The notes: a model not told the origin generated them from the sequence alone. Positions 42,186 to 52,191 are shown, numbered from the stretch's first letter. The stretch is 64,000 nucleotides of DNA from Xylanimonas cellulosilytica DSM 15894 (GCF_000024965.1 NC_013530.1:3678777-3742776), one strand, 5' to 3'. Program-made: numbers and translations.

Positions 42186-43664
42186 ATGGACATCCCCGCC
42201 ACCGCGGTGCACGAGCATCGCGCCCCGGACGCCGCGTCACAGCGGCTGCCACGCGCGCACTTCACCGCGATCGCGCTGCTGCTCGCCTCGACGTTCGTCG
42301 TCATCCTCAACGAGACCACCATGAGCGTGGCGCTGCCGCCGATCATGGCGGACTTCGGGGTCACGGCGGCGACGGGGCAGTGGCTGACCACCGTGTTCAT
42401 GCTGACGATGGCCGTGGTCATCCCCGCGACGGGATTCCTGCTCAACCGGTACGGGACGCGGTTCTCCTACCTGCTGGCGATGGCGCTGTTCACGGCCGGC
42501 ACCGCGCTGGCCGTCGTCGCACCCGCGTTCGGCATCCTCGTCCTCGCGCGCGTGGTGCAGGCGACCGGCACGGCCATCATGATGCCGCTGCTCATGACGA
42601 CGGTGATGAACCTGGTGCCGCCCCGCCGCCGGGGCAAGGTCATGGGCAACGTGTCGCTCGTCATCTCGGCCGCTCCGGCCCTCGGCCCCACCCTGTCCGG
42701 CGCGGTGCTCGGACCGCTCGGCTGGCGCGGCGTCTTCGGCGTCGTGCTGCCGATCTCCATCGCCTCGCTGGTGGTCGGTGCGGTGCTCATCCGGGACGTC
42801 TCCGAGCGCGAGCACAAGCGGCTCGACGTGACGTCGCTGCTGCTCGCGGCGGTGGCGTTCGGCGGGCTCGTGTACGGGCTGTCCTCGCTCGGCGAGGCCG
42901 TGGCGGGTGACGTGCCGGTGCCGCCGGCCGTGCCGCTCGCCGTGGGCGCCGCGTTCCTCGGGCTGTTCGTGTGGCGTCAGCTCGCGCTGCAGCGCGTCGA
43001 CGACGCGCTGCTCGACCTGCGCGTCTTCGCGTCGCGCGGGTTCTCCACCGGTCTGGGGACGCTGGCCGTCGCGATGCTCGCGATGTTCGGCTCGTTCATC
43101 GTGCTGCCCCTGGTGCTGCAGCGTGCGCTCGGCCTCGAACCGCTGGTCACCGGGCTGCTGGTGCTGCCCGGCGGCCTGCTGATGGGTCTGCTGGGGCCCG
43201 TGGTCGGCAACCTGTACGACCGGGTGGGTCCGCGGCCGCTGGTGATCCCCGGGCTCGCGCTCGCGACCGTGGCGTTCGTGGGCCTGGCGGCCGTGCAGCC
43301 GTCCACCGCGTGGTGGTTCGTCCTGGCCGCGCACGTCGTCCTGAGCCTCGGGCTGGCGCTGATGTTCACGCCGCTGTTCACGACGGCGCTCGGCTCGCTC
43401 ACCCCGCACCTGTACTCGCACGGCTCGGCCGCGGTGGGCACGGTCCAGCAGCTCGCGGGCGCCGCCGGCACGGCGATGTTCATCGCCCTGCTCACGGCGC
43501 GCTCGACGTCGCTGGCCGACGCCGGTGCGCATCCCGCCGTCGCGCTCACGGGCGGGGCGCGCCTCGCGTTCCTCGTCGGGGCCGCGGTCATGGCGGCGTC
43601 GGCGATCCTCGCGGTCACGCTCCGCAAGCCGGAGATGTCCGACGACGTTCCCGTCACCCACTGA
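42186..43664 (+). CDS. MFS drug efflux transporter, DHA2/EmrB family
   Basis: A 492-residue exporter with 14 helices. It has motif D1 VVILNETTMSVALPPIMADF in helix 1, ATGFLLNRYGTRFSYLLAM as motif A, and APALGPTLSGAVLGPLGWR as motif C in helix 5. The family exports lipophilic drugs with protons. GAGGAGG precedes the ATG. It converges on the CCA-adding-enzyme gene 16 bp downstream, with no visible hairpin between. Confidence 0.92.
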   Translation: MDIPATAVHEHRAPDAASQRLPRAHFTAIALLLASTFVVILNETTMSVALPPIMADFGVTAATGQWLTTVFMLTMAVVIPATGFLLNRYGTRFSYLLAMALFTAGTALAVVAPAFGILVLARVVQATGTAIMMPLLMTTVMNLVPPRRRGKVMGNVSLVISAAPALGPTLSGAVLGPLGWRGVFGVVLPISIASLVVGAVLIRDVSEREHKRLDVTSLLLAAVAFGGLVYGLSSLGEAVAGDVPVPPAVPLAVGAAFLGLFVWRQLALQRVDDALLDLRVFASRGFSTGLGTLAVAMLAMFGSFIVLPLVLQRALGLEPLVTGLLVLPGGLLMGLLGPVVGNLYDRVGPRPLVIPGLALATVAFVGLAAVQPSTAWWFVLAAHVVLSLGLALMFTPLFTTALGSLTPHLYSHGSAAVGTVQQLAGAAGTAMFIALLTARSTSLADAGAHPAVALTGGARLAFLVGAAVMAASAILAVTLRKPEMSDDVPVTH

Positions 43665-43680
43665 GGCGACGTTCAGCCGC

Positions 43681-45183
43681 TCAGCCGCGCGCGTCCCACC
43701 AGGCGCGCAGCTCCGCCTCCGCCCGCTCGGGGCCGAGCGGGCCGTGCTCCATGCGCAGGGCCAGGAGATGCTGGTAGGCCTGGCCCACCTCGCGGCTCGG
43801 AGGGATGCCGAGGATCGCCATGATCTGGGTGCCGTCCAGGTCGGGGCGGATGGCGTCGATCTCCTCCTGGGCGCGCAGGGCGTCGATGCGCCGCTCCAGG
43901 TCCGTGTACGCGTCCGCGAGGCGCTGGGCCTTGCGCCGGTTGCGCGTGGTGGAGTCGGCGCGCGTGAGGCGGTGCAGGCGCTCCAGCAGCGGGCCGGCGT
44001 CGGTGACGTAGCGGCGCACGGCCGAGTCGGTCCACGCCGCACCACCGCCAGACCGGCCCGGCCCGTCCGCACCGCCAGAGGGGTCGCCGTAGCCGTGGAA
44101 GCGCAGGTGCAGCTCCACGAGCCGGGCGACGTCCTTGACCACCTGCTTCTCGTACTTGAGCGCCTTGAGCCGCCGCGCGACGAGCTTGGCGCCGACCACC
44201 TCGTGGTGGTGGAACGAGACGCCGCCGCCCGGTTCGAAGCGTCGCGTGGCCGGCTTGCCGACGTCGTGCAGCAGCGACGCCAGCCGCAGCACCAGGTCGG
44301 GGCCCGGCACGGGCCCGTCAGGCCCGGTCTCCTGCGCGATCGCCTGCTCCAGCACGGTGAGGGTGTGCTGGTAGACGTCCTTGTGGCGGTGGTGCTCGTC
44401 GATCTCGAGCCGCAGCGCGGGCAGCTCGGGCAGCACGTGCTCGGCGAGCCCGGTGTCGACGAGCACCTCGAGGCCGCGGCGCGGCTTGTCGGCCAGCAGC
44501 AGCTTGGACAGCTCGGCCTGCACCCGCTCCGCGGACACGATCTCGATGCGGCCCGCCATCGCGACGATCGCAGCGAGCGTGCCCGCCTCGACCGTGAAGC
44601 CGAGCTGCGCGGCGAACCGTGCGGCGCGCATCATGCGCAGCGGGTCGTCGTCGAACGACCGCTCGGGGGCGATGGGCGTGCGCAGCACCCCGCGGGCCAG
44701 GTCGCCCAGCCCGTCGAACGGGTCCACGAAGGTCAGGTCCGGCAGCCGCACCGCCATGGCGTTGACGGTGAAGTCGCGGCGGGACAGGTCGCCGTCGAGC
44801 GTGTCCCCGAACGCGACGACAGGCTTGCGCGAGGCGGGGTCGTACTCGTCGGTGCGGTAGGTGGTGACCTCGACGACGACGTCGGCCGCCTGCTCCCCGC
44901 GCCCGAACCGGCGGGCGCCGATGGTGCCGAACTCCTTGCCGATGTCCCAGTGCGCGTCGCCCCAGCGCGCCAGCAGCTCCTGCGTCTGGTCGGGCGTCGC
45001 CGACGTCGCGAAGTCGAGGTCGTTGCTCGCCCGGCCCAGGAACGCGTCGCGCACCGGGCCGCCGACGAGCGCGAGCTCGTGCCCGGCGGCCTGGAACAGC
45101 GTCCCCAGCTCGATCGCGGCGGGGGCCATGGACGTCAGGGTGCGCAGGGCACGTAGCAGCAGGTCCTGCTCTGGGGTCGACAC
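43681..45183 (-). CDS. CCA-adding tRNA nucleotidyltransferase
   Basis: A 500-residue enzyme that builds or repairs the 3' CCA of tRNA. The head domain reads LALVGGPVRDAFLGRASNDLDF with the DxD metal pair, then SRRDFTVNAMA and DDPLRMMRAARFAAQLGF. An HD domain follows (LLHDVGKPATRR and HHHEVVGAKLV), as in the actinobacterial class II enzymes. An insert GDPSGGADGPGRSGGGA is low-complexity. The start ATG/GTG at 45183 faces the Nudix gene, an arrangement conserved near actinobacterial origins. Confidence 0.95.
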   Translation of the reverse strand: MSTPEQDLLLRALRTLTSMAPAAIELGTLFQAAGHELALVGGPVRDAFLGRASNDLDFATSATPDQTQELLARWGDAHWDIGKEFGTIGARRFGRGEQAADVVVEVTTYRTDEYDPASRKPVVAFGDTLDGDLSRRDFTVNAMAVRLPDLTFVDPFDGLGDLARGVLRTPIAPERSFDDDPLRMMRAARFAAQLGFTVEAGTLAAIVAMAGRIEIVSAERVQAELSKLLLADKPRRGLEVLVDTGLAEHVLPELPALRLEIDEHHRHKDVYQHTLTVLEQAIAQETGPDGPVPGPDLVLRLASLLHDVGKPATRRFEPGGGVSFHHHEVVGAKLVARRLKALKYEKQVVKDVARLVELHLRFHGYGDPSGGADGPGRSGGGAAWTDSAVRRYVTDAGPLLERLHRLTRADSTTRNRRKAQRLADAYTDLERRIDALRAQEEIDAIRPDLDGTQIMAILGIPPSREVGQAYQHLLALRMEHGPLGPERAEAELRAWWDARG

Positions 45184-45298
45184 GGGAACCGATTCTCCCC
45201 GATCCGCGCGGCCCGTGCGTGCCCGCCGGGCGCGCGGTGCCGTCGTGGCCGCGTCGGCCGGGGCGATCCGCCCCCTCGTGGTCGGTAGGGTTGTGCAT

Positions 45299-45958
45299 AT
45301 GCATGCGGTGGCGACGACGGGCGACGAGCGAGATCCCCGCCCTCCGTCTCCCCCGGTGCCGCCGGGAGGTAGCCCGCTGCGCGTCGACCCGGCCAGGCTC
45401 CGCCCCTCCCCCGGTGCCGCGCCTGGCGCGGGCGGCGGCCTCGCGCCGCTCCCCGCACCCGCCGCGCACTCGGGTCATCTGCCGGTGGTCGAGGAGACGT
45501 CCGCGGGCGGCGTCGTCGTGCGCCCTGCCGACGACGGCGAGGACGGGCCGCAGGCCGCGGTGATCGTCCGGCGGAACCGGGCCGGACGCCTGGAGTGGTG
45601 CCTGCCCAAGGGCCACCTCGAAGGGGTCGAGACCCCCCAGCAGGCGGCGATCCGCGAGGTGCGCGAGGAGACCGGCATCGTCGGGGTGATCCGCACGACG
45701 CTCGGCGTCATCGACTACTGGTTCTCCGGCGAGACCCGGCGCGTCCACAAGGTGGTGCACCACTACCTGCTGTCCATGACGGGCGGGCGACTCACGGTCG
45801 AGGACGACCCCGACGGCGAGGCCGAGGACGCCTTCTGGGTGCCCGTCAGTGCGCTCCCCGACCGGCTCTCGTACCCCAACGAGCAGCGGCTCGCCGTCGT
45901 CGCGCGCCAGCTGCTCACCCAGTCCCCGGGCCTGGTGACGCCCGAGCCGACCCCATGA
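45299..45958 (+). CDS. Nudix hydrolase
   Basis: A 219-residue protein with a Nudix box GHLEGVETPQQAAIREVREE plus TG in the centre, flanked by ETSAGGVVVRPADDGEDG and YWFSGETRRVHKVVHHYLL. The first ~65 residues are Pro-rich and disordered. Nudix enzymes cleave nucleoside-diphosphate derivatives; this one resembles the MutT-like proteins beside the CCA enzyme in actinobacteria. TAGGGT (45286-45291) ends seven bases before ATG 45299, with no ribosome site, so a leaderless message is likely. Its stop overlaps the DUF6049 gene start. Confidence 0.9.
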   Translation: MHAVATTGDERDPRPPSPPVPPGGSPLRVDPARLRPSPGAAPGAGGGLAPLPAPAAHSGHLPVVEETSAGGVVVRPADDGEDGPQAAVIVRRNRAGRLEWCLPKGHLEGVETPQQAAIREVREETGIVGVIRTTLGVIDYWFSGETRRVHKVVHHYLLSMTGGRLTVEDDPDGEAEDAFWVPVSALPDRLSYPNEQRLAVVARQLLTQSPGLVTPEPTP

Positions 45959-48090
45959 GCCGCCGACAGGGCGGGCTGCGTCGTCGGGCTGCGACGGTCG
46001 TCGCGCTGCTGGCCGGGCTGGCCGCCGTGGTGGCGCCCGTCGCCGTCGCCGACGCCGCGACGGACCCTGCCACGGCACAGGTGGTCGAGGACACGGCCGA
46101 CGACGTGCCGTCGCCGGTGCCGACGCTGGGGTTGCGGTCGCTGAGCCCGGCGGTCGCCCACCCCGGCGACGACCTGGAGATCGTGGTGCGGGTGGACAAC
46201 CCGACCCAGGCCGGCCTGGCCGACGCGACCCTCGAGGTGGCCGTCGCGTGGCAGCCGATCTTCTCGCGCAGCACCCTGGCCGCGTGGGTGGACGGCACCA
46301 CCGCCCGGCCGTCGCAGGCACAGCTCGAGGCGCCCGTGGACTCCGTGTCCCCGGGCGCCTACCGGGACTTCACGCTCACGCTGCCGGTCGACGAGCTCGG
46401 CCTCGGCGCACGTGGACCGTTCCGGCTCGCGATCCTCCTGCGTGACGACGGCGAGGTGGTCGCCCAGCTGCGCACGTTCCTGATGTGGGACCCGAGCCCT
46501 GACGACGGCGCACCGGTCGACGACGACGAGACCGTCCGGCTCTCGCTCCTCGCCTCGCTGACCGGCCCGCCCGTCGACCCCGCCGACCCGCTGGACACGC
46601 GCCGCCTCGCCGGGGTGACCGCCCCGGGCGAGCCGCTCGCGCGCGCGCTGGCCGCGGTGGCGGAGGCGGAGACGGCCACCGGGACGCGCGGCGCGCTGGC
46701 CCTCGCCGTCGACCCGGCGCTGGTGGCGACCGCCGCGGCGTCGGGCAACGCGCAGATCTCCGCCTGGGCGGACCGGGTCACCCAGGTGGGCGACACCACG
46801 GACGTGTACCCGCTGCCGCCGTACGACCCCGACCTGGCCGCGCTGGCGCGGTCCGGGCTCTCGGTCCCCGCGCTGCAGGCCGCCACCACGACCCCGCTCC
46901 CGGACGGCTGGACCGTGCCCTCGACGTGGGGCGCCCCGCTCGCGTGGCCGGCCGGGCCTGCCGCCCCCGACCTCGCCACGCTCGACGCCGCCCGCGCCAC
47001 CGGGTTCGGCACCGCCGTCCTGACGGCCGGGCTCAGCCCCACCTTCGGCACGGCGACCGGACTGACCACCGTCCCCACCGAGCACGGCGACGTCGTCGCG
47101 CTGCTCGCGGACCAGCCGGTCTCCCAGGCCCTCGCCGACGCCACCGACGTCGCCCCGGGGTCCGGGTCGACGCTCACCACGGCGGAGGCCGTGCAGCGGC
47201 TGCTGGCAGAGACCTCGGTCGTCTCGGCGCAGGGAGCCGGGGCGGAACCGCACCTGCTCGCCGTGCTGCCGCGCGGCTGGGCGCCCGACGTCGACGCGCT
47301 GCGCACCGCGCTCGAGGCGCTCTCCACGAGCGGCTGGGTGCGGGTCGATCCGCTGCCCGCGCTGCTGTCCGCCGACGAACCCACCATCGAACGGCGCCCG
47401 CTCGACGCCGCCACCCCTCAGGAGGGCGAGCTGCACCCCGACGAGGTGCGCCGGCTCGACGCGGCCCGCACCTCCCTCGACGAGCTCGCCACGGTGGCCG
47501 CGGACCCGGCCGAGCTCGTCGCGCCCCTGGCCCCGGCCCTCGCCGCACCGACGTCGGTGGCCTGGCGCGACGCCCTCGACGCCCGGCCTGCGGCGGTCAC
47601 GGCCGCGGTCGACGTGGTGAACGCGGCGCGCGGTTCCATCACGGTCGCCGCCCCCGACGCCCTCCTCATCTCCGCCGCGGGCGACCTGCCCGTCCTCGTG
47701 AGCAACGCGCTGTCCACCGACGTGACGGTGACGGTGGTGCTGCGCCCCGACACCCCGCGCCTCGTCGTCGACGCCACGCCGACGACCGTGGTCCCGGCCC
47801 ACGACCAGGTCCGCGTCAACGTGCCCGTCCGGGCGCTCGGGTCGGGCGACGTCGAGGTCGTGGTGGAGGTGCTGACGCCCGCCGGTACCCCTGCGGCAAC
47901 ACCCATCACGCTCCAGCTGCGGGTGCAGGCCGGGTGGGAGACCGCGGGGACGGCCGCTGCCGCCGGCGTCGTCGGCCTGCTGTTCGTGCTCGGCATCTGG
48001 CGCACGATCCGCCGCGGCCGCTCCACCCGCCGTACCGTCGACGCAGCCGTGGCCGACCCCGTGATCCACGGCGACGCCGGGAGGTCATGA
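45955..48090 (+). CDS. DUF6049 family secreted/membrane-anchored protein
   Basis: A 711-residue protein with a signal peptide (RRRAATVVALLAGLAAVVAPVAVADA), a long extracytoplasmic part made of beta-rich segments (LSPAVAHPGDDLEIVVRVDNP is an Ig-like start), and one C-terminal helix GVVGLLFVLGIWRTIRRG with a short basic tail. The middle resembles a polysaccharide-deacetylase-like barrel, but I see no catalytic motif. This family is regularly found between Nudix and murJ near actinobacterial origins, so a role with MurJ in wall assembly is inferred. It overlaps both neighbours. Confidence 0.8.
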   Translation: MSRRQGGLRRRAATVVALLAGLAAVVAPVAVADAATDPATAQVVEDTADDVPSPVPTLGLRSLSPAVAHPGDDLEIVVRVDNPTQAGLADATLEVAVAWQPIFSRSTLAAWVDGTTARPSQAQLEAPVDSVSPGAYRDFTLTLPVDELGLGARGPFRLAILLRDDGEVVAQLRTFLMWDPSPDDGAPVDDDETVRLSLLASLTGPPVDPADPLDTRRLAGVTAPGEPLARALAAVAEAETATGTRGALALAVDPALVATAAASGNAQISAWADRVTQVGDTTDVYPLPPYDPDLAALARSGLSVPALQAATTTPLPDGWTVPSTWGAPLAWPAGPAAPDLATLDAARATGFGTAVLTAGLSPTFGTATGLTTVPTEHGDVVALLADQPVSQALADATDVAPGSGSTLTTAEAVQRLLAETSVVSAQGAGAEPHLLAVLPRGWAPDVDALRTALEALSTSGWVRVDPLPALLSADEPTIERRPLDAATPQEGELHPDEVRRLDAARTSLDELATVAADPAELVAPLAPALAAPTSVAWRDALDARPAAVTAAVDVVNAARGSITVAAPDALLISAAGDLPVLVSNALSTDVTVTVVLRPDTPRLVVDATPTTVVPAHDQVRVNVPVRALGSGDVEVVVEVLTPAGTPAATPITLQLRVQAGWETAGTAAAAGVVGLLFVLGIWRTIRRGRSTRRTVDAAVADPVIHGDAGRS

Positions 48091-49799
48091 TGACGGACGC
48101 CGCAGCCACCTCGAACGCGAACCTGAGGCGTGGCTCCCTGCTGATGTCGCTGGGCACGTTCGCCTCGCGCGCGTCCGGGCAGGTGCGGGCCGTGCTGCTC
48201 GTCGCCGCCGTCGGCAGCACCGGCGCCGTGGCGAACGCGTTCGACATCGGCAACCGGCTGCCCAACATCCTGTTCGCCCTCATCGCCGCCGGCGTGCTCC
48301 AGGCCGTGCTGATCCCGCAGATCCTGCGGGCGATGAAGGCGCACAACTCCCAGGAGCGCCTCGACAAGCTGCTGACGCTCTCGGGCGTCGGGATCCTGGT
48401 CATGACCGGGGTGGTCGCGGCGCTGACGCCGTGGCTCGTGCGCCTGATGACGCTCAAGGGGAACTGGCCCGAGGAGCACCTCCAGCTCGCGATCGTCTTC
48501 GCGTACTGGTGCGTCGCGCAGGTCTTCTTCTACGGGCTCTTCGCGCTGCTGGGCCAGGTGCTCAACGCCCGTGGCCGGTTCGCCGCCTTCGGCTGGGCGC
48601 CCGTCGCCAACAACGTCGTCTCGATCATCGGGTTCGGCCTGTTCGTGATCCTGTGGGGGCGCGCCCCCGAGGGCGGGATCACGGACGTCTCGGGGTGGAC
48701 GACGACGCAGACCGTCGTCCTCGCCGGCACCGCCACGCTCGGCATCGCCGCGCAGGCCCTGCTGCTCATCGTGCCCCTCTACCGCAGCGGGTTCCGGTGG
48801 CACTTCCGCCTCGGCCTGCGCGGCATCGGGCTGCGCTCCGCGGGCAAGGTGGTCGGCTGGACGCTCGGCGCCGTCGGGCTCGAGCAGGTCGGCACGTTCT
48901 TCCTGACGAACTACACCAGCGCCGCGGACCAGGCGGCGGCCGAGTGCGTCGCGGCGGCGCACCAGCTCGCAGCGGCCGCCCAGCAGGCCGCCGTCGCCGC
49001 CTGCCCCGTCATTGCCGGCAACGCGGCCTACTCGCAGGCGCTCACCCTCTACCTGCTGCCGCACTCGCTGGCCGTCGTCTCGATCGTCACCGCCCTGTTC
49101 CCGCGCATGAGCGCGGCGGCGGCGGCCGGAGACCTGGCCGGCGTGCGCCGCGACATGTCGACCGGCCTGCGCACGGCCGGCATCTTCTCCGTCATCTCCG
49201 CCGCGGTGCTGCTGGTGCTCGCCCGCCCGCTCACCAAGGCGCTCTTCCCGACGATGACCGACAGCCAGGTCGACGTCGGCGCCCCCGTGCTCCAGGCGAT
49301 GGCGCTCGGCCTGGTCGCCCTGGGGATGACCGTCATGGTCAAGCGCATGTACTTCGCGTTCGAGGACGGGCGCGGGATCTTCGTCATCCAGGTGTTCGCC
49401 ACCGGCAGCCTCATCGTGGCCGTGCTGGTCGCCACCCAGTTCTTCCCCCGGGAGCACTGGGCGGTCGTCGCCGCAGGCGCCTACGCCTTCTCGACCTGGG
49501 TGTCCGTGCTGCTGCGCATCCGCGGCATGAGCACCAAGCTCCACGGCATGGACGGGCCGCGCATCCTGCGCCTCTACGTCCGCGCCGCGCTGGCCGCCGC
49601 CGTCGCCGCCGCCGCCGGCTGGGGCGTCTCCACGATGCTCGGCGCGAACGACGACATGAGCTGGGGCCGCGCGCTCCTCATCACCGCCGTCTCCGGCCTG
49701 GTGATGCTCGGGTTCTACCTGGCCGGGCTCAAGACGCTGCACGTGCGCGAGCTCGACGACGCGCTGCGACCGCTGCTGCGCCGACTGCGCCGAGGCTGA
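48090..49799 (+). CDS. murJ: Lipid II flippase MurJ
   Basis: A 569-residue MOP-superfamily flippase with 14 helices. The start SLLMSLGTFASRASGQVRAV carries the conserved Arg pair, then ANAFDIGNRLPNILFALIAAG, and SLAVVSIVTALFPRMS later. It moves lipid II across the membrane for murein synthesis. ATG 48090 is preferred because GGGAGG is five bases upstream. ATG 48087 adds one Met. An insert with two cysteine-containing segments (AAAECVAAAHQLAAA, AVAACPVIAGN) lies in a periplasmic loop. The pseudokinase domain fused to MurJ in mycobacteria is here a separate gene downstream. Confidence 0.93.
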   Translation: MTDAAATSNANLRRGSLLMSLGTFASRASGQVRAVLLVAAVGSTGAVANAFDIGNRLPNILFALIAAGVLQAVLIPQILRAMKAHNSQERLDKLLTLSGVGILVMTGVVAALTPWLVRLMTLKGNWPEEHLQLAIVFAYWCVAQVFFYGLFALLGQVLNARGRFAAFGWAPVANNVVSIIGFGLFVILWGRAPEGGITDVSGWTTTQTVVLAGTATLGIAAQALLLIVPLYRSGFRWHFRLGLRGIGLRSAGKVVGWTLGAVGLEQVGTFFLTNYTSAADQAAAECVAAAHQLAAAAQQAAVAACPVIAGNAAYSQALTLYLLPHSLAVVSIVTALFPRMSAAAAAGDLAGVRRDMSTGLRTAGIFSVISAAVLLVLARPLTKALFPTMTDSQVDVGAPVLQAMALGLVALGMTVMVKRMYFAFEDGRGIFVIQVFATGSLIVAVLVATQFFPREHWAVVAAGAYAFSTWVSVLLRIRGMSTKLHGMDGPRILRLYVRAALAAAVAAAAGWGVSTMLGANDDMSWGRALLITAVSGLVMLGFYLAGLKTLHVRELDDALRPLLRRLRRG

Positions 49800-49966
49800 G
49801 CGGCGGTGACGAAGCGCCGGGTGATGCACCCCTACGATGGTTGGACCGGACGCCCGTTCGAGCGCCCGGTGCCCGTCCGGTTGAATGGACACCGGTTGAA
49901 CTGCCGGGCCGACGGCCCGTCATCCCTCTCAGGGCCCCCGCCCGCCGAGACCACCGAGGAGGCCAG

Positions 49967-52039
49967 GTGAGCACCGTCCCGCCCGGCGGCCCCACGCCCG
50001 GAGCTGCACCCTTTCCTGCCGTGAGCGCAGGAACCGTCGTCGTCGACCGCTACCGGCTCGAACAGCCCGCGTCCACCGACCTGGCCGACGCCTCCGTGTG
50101 GCAGGCGCGCGACACCATCCTGGACCGGCCGGTGCGCGTCACGTTCCTCGACGGGTCGCAGGCCACCGCCGCGCTCGACGCCGCGCGCCGCGCCGCACTC
50201 GTCTCCGACCCGCGCCTGTCACGCGTCCTCGACGTCGGGAGCACGCGGATCGCGGGCACGCCCGTCGGGTACGTGGTCACCGAGCCGTACAGCGGGGCGA
50301 CGCTCACCGAGATCATCTCGAGCGGGCTCGTCGACGCGCAGCAGGCCCGCGCCGTCGTCGGCGAGGCCGCCGCCGCGCTCGACCTCGCCGCGCAACGCGG
50401 CGTCCACCACCTCACCCTGCGCCCCGAGGCGGTCCGGGTGGACGGCCACCGCGTCGTCGTCACCGGGCTGGGGCTCGACGCCGGACTGGCGGGCGTCGAC
50501 GGCGCAGGGATCGACGGCGCCGCCTCCGACGCACGCGACCTGGCGGCCCTGGCCTACTACGCGCTCACCGCGCGGTGGGCCGGCGACAGCCTCGACGAGC
50601 CGTGGATCGCGACCGACGTGGTGCGCCCGCTGCCCGCCCAGCGCGACGAGCGGGGCGTCCCCGTGCGGCTGTCGTCGCTGGTCCCGCACGTGGACCCCGT
50701 GCTCGACGACGTCGTGAGCCGTGCGCTCGGCGCCGCCGGGGACGGACCCGCCTCCCCGGGCGTGGTCGCCGAGGCACTGCGCCCCTGGGGCGAGGTGTCC
50801 GTGGTCGCGGCGCTGCCCGGGTTCGTCCAGCCGCCTGCCGGTGGCGTGCCCGTGCGGCAGTCGGTGCGCCCGACGGCGGGAGCACCCGGCCCGGTGGCCC
50901 CCGGCGTCCCGGTGCGCAGGCCCACGGGCCGGATCGCGCGGGCCGCGAGCATCCCGAACGGCGCGGTCGCGGGCGGTGCTGCCGGTGTCGGTGCCGCGGG
51001 CGGCGCGGCGGCTGCCGGTGCTGCGGCCGGGGCGGTTCCGCCGCCACCGCCCGGGGCCGGGTTCGCACCGCACGCTCCTGCCTACCCCCCGGCGGGCGCG
51101 TACGCCCCGGCGGCGGGGGCGCAGCAGGTGCCGCCCGCCCCGTGGGACCCGGCGGCCGCGCCGCAGGGCTACGCGGGGCAGCCGGGCTACGCGCAGCCCG
51201 GCTATGCGGGTTACGCGGGGCAGCAGCCGGCGGGCTACGCGGGGCAGACCGGCTACGCGGGGCAAGCGGGCTATGCGGGCCAGGGGGGCACTGCGGCGAC
51301 GCAGGCCTACCCGGGCCAGAGGGCGGCGGCCGCACCGCCGCCTCCGCCGTCGGGCGGTGCGGCGTTCGCGACCGAGGCAGCGCCACGCCGCCGGGGCGTC
51401 AACCCGACCCCGATCGTGCTGGGCATCCTCCTGGTCGGCGTCATCCTCGCCGCCGGGTGGGCGATCCGGAACGCCCTCCAGCCGTTCGAGAGCGTCGCCG
51501 ACCCGGGTGGGTCCACGACCACGTCGGCCCCGGCCGCCGACACCGACCCCACCGACACGACCGAGCCGCCCGCAGACGACGAGGCCACACCGGAGACACC
51601 CGCCACCGAGGCGCGGCCCATCATCGAGTTCGGGGACCAGGTGGACCCGTTCGGCGGTGGCGACGGTGAGAAGCCCGAGGCGGCACCGCTCGCCTGGGAC
51701 GGCGACCCGTCGACGTTCTGGTACACGTACACGTACAACACGCCCCAGTTCGGCGGCCTCAAGGAAGGCGTGGGCTTCGTCATCACGCTGCGCGAGGTCG
51801 CACCGGTGAACTCGATCACGCTGCTGACCAACAGCACCGGCGGGCACGTCCAGGTCCGCAAGACGACGGCGGACGCGCCCACCGAGGGCCCCGTGCTCGC
51901 CGAGGGCCCGTTCGACCTGACGACGGAGCTGAAGTTCGCGCAGGCAGAGGTCGGTGACTCGTTCGTCCTGTGGGTCACCGAGCTGCCGCAGTCAGGCGGC
52001 CGCAACCGCCTGGAGCTGGCCGAGATCACCCTGCAGTGA
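49967..52039 (+). CDS. Membrane-anchored pseudokinase with extracellular beta-sandwich domain
   Basis: A 690-residue protein. Residues ~20-280 have the serine/threonine-kinase fold but lack catalysis: the VAIK lysine is replaced (RPVRVTFLD), the HRD loop is HLTLRPEAVRVDG, and no DFG is seen. A Gly/Ala/Pro-Tyr linker with GYAGQ repeats follows, then one helix (TPIVLGILLVGVILAAGWAI), an acidic Thr-rich stalk and a discoidin-like outer domain (DGDPSTFWYTYTYN, VNSITLLTN, GHVQVRKT). The same parts form the C-terminus of mycobacterial MurJ (MviN), where FhaA binds. GAGGAGG precedes GTG 49967. Confidence 0.88.
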   Translation: MSTVPPGGPTPGAAPFPAVSAGTVVVDRYRLEQPASTDLADASVWQARDTILDRPVRVTFLDGSQATAALDAARRAALVSDPRLSRVLDVGSTRIAGTPVGYVVTEPYSGATLTEIISSGLVDAQQARAVVGEAAAALDLAAQRGVHHLTLRPEAVRVDGHRVVVTGLGLDAGLAGVDGAGIDGAASDARDLAALAYYALTARWAGDSLDEPWIATDVVRPLPAQRDERGVPVRLSSLVPHVDPVLDDVVSRALGAAGDGPASPGVVAEALRPWGEVSVVAALPGFVQPPAGGVPVRQSVRPTAGAPGPVAPGVPVRRPTGRIARAASIPNGAVAGGAAGVGAAGGAAAAGAAAGAVPPPPPGAGFAPHAPAYPPAGAYAPAAGAQQVPPAPWDPAAAPQGYAGQPGYAQPGYAGYAGQQPAGYAGQTGYAGQAGYAGQGGTAATQAYPGQRAAAAPPPPPSGGAAFATEAAPRRRGVNPTPIVLGILLVGVILAAGWAIRNALQPFESVADPGGSTTTSAPAADTDPTDTTEPPADDEATPETPATEARPIIEFGDQVDPFGGGDGEKPEAAPLAWDGDPSTFWYTYTYNTPQFGGLKEGVGFVITLREVAPVNSITLLTNSTGGHVQVRKTTADAPTEGPVLAEGPFDLTTELKFAQAEVGDSFVLWVTELPQSGGRNRLELAEITLQ

Positions 52040-52191
52040 CGACCGCGCCGTGCCCACGGCCGAGCCTGCCCACCACGCAGGCCGGCCGTTCGGCGCGCGC
52101 CCCACGAGGAACATCGGCGTCGTCCGGCGTGTTACGCAGGCGGTGCAGCGCCGTCGTCGTCCGCCGGCTGCCCTACCCAGAGGAGACATGA

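Noticed and set aside
48431..49966. Open frame extending the pseudokinase gene ~510 codons upstream through murJ
   Set aside because: It overlaps murJ in a wrong frame and has Arg/Pro-biased composition. The GTG 49967 start has a strong ribosome site.
49800..49966. Possible RNA gene or riboswitch before the pseudokinase gene
   Set aside because: The 167-bp gap shows only a TTGAATGGACACCGGTTGAA near-repeat and no recognisable fold.
52040..52191. Small gene between the pseudokinase and trxB
   Set aside because: Short frames lack ribosome sites and show no coding bias. This is the trxB leader.
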